Assembly: GCA_031177865.1 (NCBI GenBank)
Contig: JAPSKD010000012.1
Location: 1,142-36,720, forward strand
Reading direction: 5' to 3'
Length of the DNA stretch: 35,579 bases
Source of the DNA: Bacillus sp. (in: firmicutes)
Lineage (GTDB): Bacteria > Bacillota > Bacilli > Bacillales > Cytobacillaceae
The translations under genes were made by a program, and so were the position numbers. Below are positions 30,632-35,579 of the stretch, in pieces (within the stretch, counting starts at the first letter, position 1; each line of letters begins with the position of its first letter). The notes under the pieces are model-generated. The model was given only the letters and a program-made list of their open reading frames with translations. It searched no databases and was not told where the DNA came from.

Positions 30632-31012
30632 TCAAAAATGAGTAGGGACTTTAACAAGGCGATATTTTTTGGTCCACATTTCCGTGCTTACAATTAATTC
30701 ATCATCGTCTTTTTCAAAAAATAGACTATTTCCATCTATGTTTTTGAAAATCCAACCTTTGCTGCTGATTAAATCTTGAATCTGTTTATTGACGTCTTCC
30801 GAATTCTTCATGATGTACCAAGTTGCCTCGTTATCTTTTGAAACCTCTACTAATGGTTGATCCGATTCATTCAATTTCTGCACAGCTTCTTTCGGGGTAG
30901 ATTCTACATCTGCCGGAAGGGCTGGGTAACGCAACTGATTAAAATAAATAAAAATTGCTAATAGTATAATGCTAATTAAAACCACGCTTATGATAACCCA
31001 TTTTCTTTTCAC
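30632..31012 (-). CDS. Membrane-anchored exported protein
   Basis: A 126-residue protein starting at GTG 31012 after GGGGGATATT. K-R-K is followed by one membrane span (residues about 5-24), then an outside domain with S-T-P-K-E-A-V-Q-K-L-N-E and W-T-K-K-Y-R-L-V-K-V. No lipoprotein cysteine is present. The domain resembles short Bacillus exported proteins of unknown role. It is outside the phage operon and looks like a host gene. Confidence 0.7.
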   Translation of the reverse strand: MKRKWVIISVVLISIILLAIFIYFNQLRYPALPADVESTPKEAVQKLNESDQPLVEVSKDNEATWYIMKNSEDVNKQIQDLISSKGWIFKNIDGNSLFFEKDDDELIVSTEMWTKKYRLVKVPTHF

Positions 31013-31102
31013 CTAATATCCCCCTTTCTCCATAAACTTCTTTACTATTTTAACCAAAAGCGCAAACTAATTACAGTTTGCGCTTTTAAATCTTCTAAAT
31101 GA

Positions 31103-32179
31103 TTAATTAGATGCTTTGTCCATTTCATAACCATATACCTTATAGCCACTATTATACCAAGTTGCTAAAGTTGTTGTCTCTTTTCTATCAGTTGTATGTT
31201 GCGTTAAATATTTATTGCTACTGTATGAACCAGTATTCTTAGTAATGAGGGCTGTATGGTCTATACTACCATCACCTGTGAAATCAGCATTTACAGCATC
31301 ACCAGTTTGCAACGCTGAAACCGCACTTGCTACTCCTGCTCGGGCCTTCCAGTGGAGATAGAAGTTATGAGCGCCACCCCACGTATATGACGGCACAACA
31401 CCATAACTCCAAGACGCTGATGAAGTGTAAGACGACCCATACCTCATTTTCATGCCACCAGCATATAAGGCTTGTGAAACGAAGTTTGCGCAATCATTCC
31501 ACTTACTCCAACAACTCTTATCATAAATACTGCAACCTTGTTTATAGGCATAATAATCGTAGAGAGGATTTCTTCCATCCCACCATTTATAGGCGTAATC
31601 CCTTGCCTTGATATTATCATACCCATTTGAATAAACAGTAGCAATCGATATAACATCTCCAGAAACTTCCTCATTTTCTGCAGTAGATGGATCATTTGGT
31701 GAAACCGGCAATAAACTGATTAACTCCGCATTCTCCTGTTCCGATAATAAAGTATTGTTCGCTAATTTATTCTTATATCCTTTAAGCCTATTATTCTGAG
31801 CATGATTTTCATAATAATCTATAAACTGAACGAAAGGTATTATTTTTTTCATATCTTCTTCGCTGAACTCATCAAAAGCCACACCCAAAGACAAAACAAA
31901 TTTCTGATATGCTGGATCATCCAGATCACTAACAATCGAAAGCCCGTTTGTTTTTATATAGTCCTCAACAATTTTAATGGCTTCTTTATGTTCGACCTTG
32001 GCCATTTTTCTTTCTTGTGCTGGGTTATCTGAGAGGGTTTTGTAAAACACAATATCTTTTGCCGAAAAGACATTCTCCTTCTTTTCCTGGACTTCCACTT
32101 TTTCCGCGGCTAAAGGTGAGGCGACAGAGGTTGTCAGCGCTACTGCAAAAACCAATGCTGAAATCAATTTTTTCTTCAT
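31103..32179 (-). CDS. Secreted putative amidase-domain protein (Amidase_6)
   Basis: A 358-residue exported protein. ATG 32179 is chosen because GAGGAGGAAAG lies upstream; the frame opens 18 bp earlier. A signal peptide (M-K-K-K-L-I-S-A-L-V-F-A-V-A, cut near A-A-E) is clear. A linker region of 150 residues is acidic and helical. The C-terminal 170 residues match the putative amidase domain: A-R-D-Y-A-Y-K-W-W-D-G-R-N-P-L-Y, D-C-A-N-F-V-S-Q-A-L with the likely catalytic Cys, and D-H-T-A-L-I with the His. Members are thought to act on peptidoglycan or other peptides at the cell surface. This appears to be a host gene. Confidence 0.88.
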   Translation of the reverse strand: MKKKLISALVFAVALTTSVASPLAAEKVEVQEKKENVFSAKDIVFYKTLSDNPAQERKMAKVEHKEAIKIVEDYIKTNGLSIVSDLDDPAYQKFVLSLGVAFDEFSEEDMKKIIPFVQFIDYYENHAQNNRLKGYKNKLANNTLLSEQENAELISLLPVSPNDPSTAENEEVSGDVISIATVYSNGYDNIKARDYAYKWWDGRNPLYDYYAYKQGCSIYDKSCWSKWNDCANFVSQALYAGGMKMRYGSSYTSSASWSYGVVPSYTWGGAHNFYLHWKARAGVASAVSALQTGDAVNADFTGDGSIDHTALITKNTGSYSSNKYLTQHTTDRKETTTLATWYNSGYKVYGYEMDKASN

Positions 32180-32386
32180 ACTTACTTTCCTCCTCATTTT
32201 TTGTAATTTCTTACAATTTCCAATATACCATAAAATTGGAAGTTTTATAGTCTTATTTTCAAAAAAATCCCAGTCGAATTTGCTATAATACCAGGAAGAT
32301 GTGTGAGCATATAAAAAGAGTAATAGAATGAAAGACTGCAGCCGATAATTTATGTAGATGCTTTATTTCTCATTGAATGAATATTT

Positions 32387-32421
32387 CTTATTGAACAAAC
32401 CTGCCCCTTTAGTTTAATAAG
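32387..32421. repeat. Palindromic repeat, copy 4
   Basis: CTTATTGAACAAA with TTTAGTTTAATAAG around CCTGCCCC; the same family as the three other copies, best read on the complementary strand. Confidence 0.6.
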
Positions 32422-32426
32422 AAATC

Positions 32427-32458
32427 AAAAGCCCTTCTCAATCGAGAATGGTTTTTAA
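32427..32458 (+). terminator. Terminator-like hairpin
   Basis: AAAAGCCCTTCTC / GAGAATGGTTTTT with loop AATC. Two mismatched pairs make it weaker than the copies at 30285 and 33556. Confidence 0.55.
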
Positions 32459-32573
32459 TCACTCTCATCGAATATTGTCGAAAATTTGTTTCTTTAAAGA
32501 TACAAACTAGACTATTAATTTACACTGCTACCAACTATAATAATTTTGATAATATTCAACCTAGGAGGAAACT

Positions 32574-33536
32574 ATGAAGAAATCACTTTTGTTAGCAGCT
32601 ATATTATCCCTAGCCATTCCATTTGGACAAGCTAAAGCTGAGGAAACTCCAACATATCGTATCTCTGGAGCAGATCGTTATGAAACAGCAGTAAATATTT
32701 CAACTGAAGGATGGGAGACATCTGAGGTTGCAGTAATTGCAACAGGACGGGACTATCCTGATGCGTTAAGTGCTACACCACTTGCATATAAATATGATGC
32801 ACCTCTTCTGTTGACAACAGCAAACTCTCTACCAACAAGTGTAAAGAGTGAATTAAAACGTCTTAAAGTAAAAACTGTTATTCTGATTGGCGGTAAGGGT
32901 GTTATTTCATCCAATGTAGAAAGCGAGATTAAAAGCTTAGGTATTTCATCGGTTACAAGGATTAGCGGTGCTGATCGCTATGAAACTTCTGTGAAAATTG
33001 CAGAGCAGGTAGGAAGTCCAGGCGCTGTGGTTGTAGCGACAGGTGAAGGGTTTGTCGATGCTCTCTCAATTGCACCAATCGCAGCACAATTGGAAATGCC
33101 CATTCTTTTAACAAGGAAGAATTCCGTTCCTGCGTCAGTGAGCCAATTTGTAAAAAACCAAAAGCCTTTAGAGTCATTTGTAATTGGAGGTACTGGAGTA
33201 ATTGGGGATAGTGTTGCAAAATCTTTCCCAGGATATGATCGAATTAGCGGAATCAATCGATATGCAACGAATAGTAAAGTTATTGAATATTTCGCAGAGG
33301 TTCTTGATATGGATCTTCCAGTTATCGCAACCGGTCAAAATTTCCCAGATGCTCTAGCGGGATCTGCATTTGCAGCTGCGACTTGGAATCCAGTTATTTT
33401 AACTCATCCAACGAACCCAGATATATATACAAAGGACACAGTTCAAAATTATTCACACCTTGCTGAAACCTACTTTGTCTTGGGTGGAGAAAGTGTTGTA
33501 TCTGAAAATGCAATTAATGCATTACTGAATCAATAA
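32574..33536 (+). CDS. Secreted cell-wall-binding (CWB2) repeat protein
   Basis: A 320-residue exported protein with a signal peptide (M-K-K-S-L-L-L-A-A-I-L-S, cut after A-K-A) and ATG 32574 after CTAGGAGG. It is made of three CWB2 repeats, each opening with R-I-S-G-A/I-D/N-R-Y-E/A-T (about residues 28, 129 and 222) and containing A-T-G-x-x-F/Y-P/V-D-A-L. In other Firmicutes three such repeats bind anionic wall polymers. There is no added enzyme domain. It is probably a host surface protein next to the prophage end. Confidence 0.93.
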   Translation: MKKSLLLAAILSLAIPFGQAKAEETPTYRISGADRYETAVNISTEGWETSEVAVIATGRDYPDALSATPLAYKYDAPLLLTTANSLPTSVKSELKRLKVKTVILIGGKGVISSNVESEIKSLGISSVTRISGADRYETSVKIAEQVGSPGAVVVATGEGFVDALSIAPIAAQLEMPILLTRKNSVPASVSQFVKNQKPLESFVIGGTGVIGDSVAKSFPGYDRISGINRYATNSKVIEYFAEVLDMDLPVIATGQNFPDALAGSAFAAATWNPVILTHPTNPDIYTKDTVQNYSHLAETYFVLGGESVVSENAINALLNQ

Positions 33537-33555
33537 TTGTAAGCAACTAATAATA

Positions 33556-33584
33556 GAAGCCCTTCTCTATCGAGAGGGGCTTTA
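33556..33584 (+). terminator. Intrinsic terminator after CWB2 gene
   Basis: AGAAGCCCTTCTC / GAGAGGGGCTTT with loop TATC. It nearly repeats the phage late terminator at 30285. It can also end the minus-strand HTH gene. Confidence 0.85.
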
Positions 33585-33788
33585 GTATATTACATCTTTA
33601 ATTTTCTCCACGGGTACTCCATAATATCTCGCCAACTTTTCAAGGTCCTCCAGTGAGGGATTAATTTTGTTACATTCGTAGTAACTGAGTTTTCTACTAT
33701 AGATCCCAGTAGCTTCTGCTACTTCTTTTTGAGTCTTGTTCTTTTCGAACCTTAACATTCTTAAATTAATACCTATGCTACCATACAT
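33582..33788 (-). CDS. XRE-family HTH regulator, small
   Basis: A 68-residue DNA-binding protein; ATG 33788 is used because GGGTGAT lies just upstream. The HTH_3 pattern is complete: I-G-I-N-L-R-M-L-R, T-Q-K-E-V-A-E-A-T-G-I, S-Y-Y-E-C-N-K-I-N-P-S-L-E-D-L-E-K-L-A-R-Y-Y-G-V. It has no partner domain. It lies beyond the apparent prophage end and next to other small regulators. It is unlikely to be the phage repressor, as it is short and far from the early genes, but this cannot be excluded. Confidence 0.88.
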   Translation of the reverse strand: MYGSIGINLRMLRFEKNKTQKEVAEATGIYSRKLSYYECNKINPSLEDLEKLARYYGVPVEKIKDVIY

Positions 33789-33847
33789 GTTATCACCCAA
33801 TAATTATTTCGGACAGAATTACCCAACTTTAAGACAGTAGGCAATAT

Positions 33848-33876
33848 AAAAAGCCCAATCCTAAGAAAGGGCTTAT
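33848..33876. terminator. Terminator-like hairpin
   Basis: AAAAGCCC / GGGCTTAT with a long loop between two small minus-strand genes; modest strength. Confidence 0.45.
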
Positions 33877-33959
33877 CTAGTCAAAGCAACTTTAGTGTTG
33901 CAGAACCATTATAGTTTAAAAAAATTAAGTCGCAAATTGTTCTTATGTGTATGAAGGTT

Positions 33960-33989
33960 AAAAGCCCTTCTCACCCAAGAAGGGCTTAA
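33960..33989 (-). terminator. Terminator of the 59-residue HTH gene
   Basis: AAAGCCCTTCT / AGAAGGGCTT, a perfect stem with a short loop; on the minus strand a T-run follows. Confidence 0.7.
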
Positions 33990-34165
33990 ACATGTTTCCA
34001 GGTCTTTCTTATTATTATTCTATAGATGCATGATGGTTTCACACCATATTCATTTGCAATATCTTCAATAAGTACTCTCGGGTTCTCATCTGTTTTGTTT
34101 TTCAACATCATTCTTTGATATCTCCCCCTAATCAATTTTACATCGTATGCACGTATTCTAACCAA
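33986..34165 (-). CDS. Small helix-turn-helix protein, 59 residues
   Basis: A 59-residue minus-strand gene starting at TTG 34165 after GGGTGAT. The C-terminal half reads I-E-D-I-A-N-E-Y-G-V-K-P-S-C-I-Y-R-I-I and ends R-K-T-W-K-H-V. This is the helix-turn-helix tail seen in many phage and HNH-associated proteins. The N-terminal half is very basic (K-L-I-R-G-R-Y-Q-R-M-M). A DNA-binding role is likely; the target is unknown. Confidence 0.7.
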   Translation of the reverse strand: MVRIRAYDVKLIRGRYQRMMLKNKTDENPRVLIEDIANEYGVKPSCIYRIIIRKTWKHV

Positions 34166-34240
34166 TTAAATCACCCTTTCCCTATCAACAAATTGGATTT
34201 TCTTTATGTCTAATTCATGAAGTTAAAGGGGTAATGCCTG

Positions 34241-34600
34241 TTATGTAAATCTCTTATATAAATAAAACTCCAGAAGCTCCTGGACTTTATTTCGGATCCG
34301 TGGGTTAAAGTAGTTGTGTTGCTCCTCAAACCCTTTGTATATGAATAAAAACATTGTAAAAGCCTCATCACGGGCGACTTGCTCAACTCTCATTTGCCCT
34401 TTCCTCATGGCAATCCTTGCTTCTTTTAAATCCCTCTGAACAGCCTTTATTGTTTCTTCAATTAACTGAAGATAAGGCTCCTTCAGCTTAAAGCCCGCCT
34501 TATCAATTATGTTTCGATCGCGTTCAAGAATGGTTAACAGCATAGGAAGATACATTGCTTGTTCTAAGATATCGCGGTCTTTCTCTGGAATCCTAGTCAT
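34241..34600 (-). CDS. YhjD-like protein
   Basis: A 119-residue helical protein starting at ATG 34600, two bases after the YolD stop. It reads M-T-R-I-P-E-K-D-R-D-I-L-E-Q-A-M-Y-L-P at the start and F-T-M-F-L-F-I-Y-K-G-F-E-E-Q-H-N-Y-F-N-P near the end. This resembles YhjD of Bacillus subtilis as I remember it; the function of that protein is not established. Here it is co-transcribed with the YolD-like gene from a LexA-box promoter, so DNA damage should induce it. Confidence 0.75.
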   Translation of the reverse strand: MTRIPEKDRDILEQAMYLPMLLTILERDRNIIDKAGFKLKEPYLQLIEETIKAVQRDLKEARIAMRKGQMRVEQVARDEAFTMFLFIYKGFEEQHNYFNPRIRNKVQELLEFYLYKRFT

Positions 34601-34602
34601 CT

Positions 34603-34931
34603 TTAAACCCTCTCAACACCCGTAATTTCTTCAATCATAATTATTCTTTTTCCTTCATCGGATTCAAATAGTATGTATTTCATTAGCATATCCACTTTAT
34701 CAACTATTCCGGTTAAAGCCTGGAAAAAACCATCCTGCCAGATCGTTACCTTAATTGGAAGGGTATAGTTCAGTGAATCCATAACAACAAATCCAATCTC
34801 CTCAAGTTCCTGCTCATCAAGCTGCGGCTTCTTTTGCTTCTTATCATCAAAGGCTATTTGTTTTAGCATTTTCACATGCTCAGGCATAAAGATGCAGATT
34901 GCCATTTCATTTTTCCGCGATCACGAATCAT
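34603..34931 (-). pseudogene. YolD-like gene with a frameshift near its 5' end
   Basis: YolD-like proteins are encoded with Y-family polymerases in many Bacilli. From ATG 34931, after AAGGAG, the sense is M-I-R-D-R-G-K-M-K-W-Q-S-A-S-L, the normal family start. It then runs out of frame and meets TGA at once. The rest of the family sequence, M-P-E-H-V-K-M-L-K-Q onward (L-D-E-Q-E-L-E-E-I, V-T-I-W-Q-D-G, V-D-K-V-D), continues in the next frame to 34603. One base is missing near 34883-34888. The downstream frame alone could start at ATG 34905 or 34887 but lacks a ribosome site. It is either damaged or a sequencing error. No polymerase gene lies beside it. Confidence 0.75.
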
Positions 34932-34956
34932 TTTCTAGTCATCTCCTTATACTATA

Positions 34957-35015
34957 AATTATACAAACGTTTGTTCGAAAATCAACTTGAAATCGAACAT
35001 GTGTTTGTATATTAT
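34957..35015. promoter_or_regulatory. Divergent SOS promoters with two LexA (DinR) boxes
   Basis: CGAACATGTGTTTG (34994-35007) and, on the minus strand, CGAACAAACGTTTG (34964-34977) both match the Bacillus SOS consensus CGAACRNRYGTTYG at every position. The plus promoter is TTGAAA (34987) - 17 bp - TATTAT (35010). The minus promoter is TTGATT (34980-34985) - 16 bp - TATAAT (34958-34963). Each box lies in the spacer of its own promoter, so LexA would block both. Confidence 0.88.
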
Positions 35016-35035
35016 TATGGCAAAAGGAGCTGAAA

Positions 35036-35269
35036 ATGATGAATTGTTTGTTTAAATACTCACTGGAAAATAAATTACCGATTGATTTAATTTACATAAA
35101 TGATGCGGGAGAGCTCACTTTTAGAGCTGTTATTGTAAGAAAAATAACTGTGGAGGGCATCCTGACTTTTGATATTGGTAAACAGCAACTGAGATCATTT
35201 AAACGAGCAAATATTTTATCAGCTGCCAAACAACGTAAAAAAAAGAGGGATAAATTATGCGTGATCTAA
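35036..35269 (+). CDS. SOS-controlled WYL-like small protein
   Basis: A 77-residue protein starting at ATG 35036 after AAAGGAGCTG, with a LexA box in its promoter. It reads L-P-I-D-L-I-Y-I-N-D-A-G-E-L-T-F-R-A-V, then L-R-S-F-K-R-A-N-I-L-S-A. That is the strand pattern of the small WYL-type proteins often encoded opposite YolD genes. In larger proteins WYL domains sense ligands such as nucleic acid; here it stands alone. The arrangement with YolD is common in Bacilli. Confidence 0.78.
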   Translation: MMNCLFKYSLENKLPIDLIYINDAGELTFRAVIVRKITVEGILTFDIGKQQLRSFKRANILSAAKQRKKKRDKLCVI

Positions 35270-35424
35270 CCAGGAGACAAAAGGTAGTTTTAGATGTAAT
35301 AGTTCAGAATTATCCATTTAAGGTATTCCAGGCAGAATCCTTTAGTCATTTTATTAATTCAATGAAAGGAGAGCCAAGGAAAACTCAAGTAGTTATTAAA
35401 GAAACAAAGATAAAAATAGGTTAA
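35257..35424 (+). CDS. 55-residue protein downstream of WYL-like gene
   Basis: ATG 35257 follows AAAGAGGG and overlaps the preceding gene by 13 bp. The product begins M-R-D-L-T-R-R-Q-K-V-V-L-D-V-I and is basic, with a likely small helical fold; the C-terminus is K-rich. No family is recognised. It would be induced with the WYL-like gene by DNA damage. A minus-strand frame (35359-35532) overlaps its end but has less support. Nothing else complete is visible up to the right edge. Confidence 0.6.
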   Translation: MRDLTRRQKVVLDVIVQNYPFKVFQAESFSHFINSMKGEPRKTQVVIKETKIKIG

Positions 35425-35579
35425 CCCTAAATTTAGTTCTTCCATTTCCTTCGAAGGCAGAAAAGAGGGTACACGCCAATTAACCGGCATTACCCATAAA
35501 GCTCCAATAACGATAGACCCCACAAATTTCATTTATTTTTTCCCGACGGCTTCTCCAAACAATCCTGAATGCATCTGGA

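Larger units (their letters stand above)
32180..32573. other. Intergenic stretch with repeat and terminator, no gene
   Basis: This interval holds the ribosome site of the amidase gene on the minus strand, the palindromic repeat copy 4 (32387-32421), a terminator-like hairpin (32427-32458) and a TATAAT box near 32538 with no good -35 in front of the CWB2 gene. No coding frame with a ribosome site was seen. Confidence 0.6.

Noticed and set aside
30280-30640. Search for attL/attR core sequences
   Set aside because: The left end of the prophage and its integrase are outside the window, so no matching pair can be shown.
33582-33788. Small XRE protein as the phage lysogeny repressor
   Set aside because: It lies beyond the lysis genes and host-like genes, is only 68 residues and has no facing Cro-like gene.
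35359-35532. Minus-strand frame of 57 residues with a hydrophobic start near the right edge
   Set aside because: No clear ribosome site, and it overlaps the better supported plus-strand gene ending at 35424. It may be real, but the edge cuts off the context.

Overview
The window is most of an integrated, HK97-type, cos-packaged siphophage followed by host chromosome. The host looks like a low-GC Bacillaceae member. The evidence is Bacillus-type Shine-Dalgarno sites, frequent GTG/TTG starts, CGAAC-N4-GTTYG LexA boxes, a SinI-type anti-repressor, YolD- and YhjD-like genes and a CWB2 surface protein. The genus cannot be fixed from the sequence alone.

Layout. (1) 3-6070, early region: the C-terminal part of a P4/D5-type primase-helicase cut by the left edge, an AT-rich tract with GTTACT repeats that may be a replication origin, an ERCC4-fold nuclease, several small unknown proteins, and a set of small genes on the opposite strand (three membrane proteins and a stand-alone SinI-domain peptide). 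(2) 6048-8052, switch to late expression: an ArpU-family regulator, an inserted 426-residue protein with a HEPN RNase motif, then an apparent ArpU-type late promoter (three GGCAG boxes at exact 11-bp steps before an extended -10) followed at once by an intrinsic terminator. (3) 8053-11746, accessory stretch ahead of packaging: an ATP-dependent DNA ligase broken by one amber codon, two membrane-protein cassettes between duplicated terminators and duplicated gene ends, an HNH endonuclease, and an orphan immunity-like gene between palindromic repeats. (4) 11786-19753, packaging and head: putative cos, TerS, TerL, portal (apparent AUU start), ClpP-type prohead protease, HK97 capsid, connectors, major tail protein, and the tail assembly chaperone with its -1 frameshift product. 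(5) 19819-28440, tail: tape measure, distal tail protein, a fibre carrying a polysaccharide-deacetylase-like domain and a knob domain, then an O-antigen ligase/polymerase-like membrane protein with its own sigma-A promoter and terminator (a moron), then a Tal-type tail protein with a Gly/Ser linker and a six-rung histidine repeat. (6) 28440-30316, lysis: two small proteins, an XhlA-like protein, a phiLC3-type holin and an Amidase_3-LysM endolysin.

The prophage probably ends just after the endolysin. A GC-rich tyrosine-recombinase tail fragment lies there, followed by host-like genes: a membrane-anchored protein, a secreted Amidase_6 protein, a CWB2 protein, two small HTH proteins, and a divergent SOS-controlled locus (frameshifted YolD plus YhjD-like one way, a WYL-like protein the other). 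No complete integrase, lysogeny repressor or att pair was seen, so the left part of the phage is outside the window.

The most notable items are the self-contained glycan-polymerase moron beside a deacetylase-bearing tail fibre (possible surface-glycan conversion), the HEPN gene between ArpU and its late promoter (possible abortive-infection gene), the prophage SinI peptide (possible link to the host biofilm/motility switch), and the mosaic 8.9-10.5 kb cassette region.
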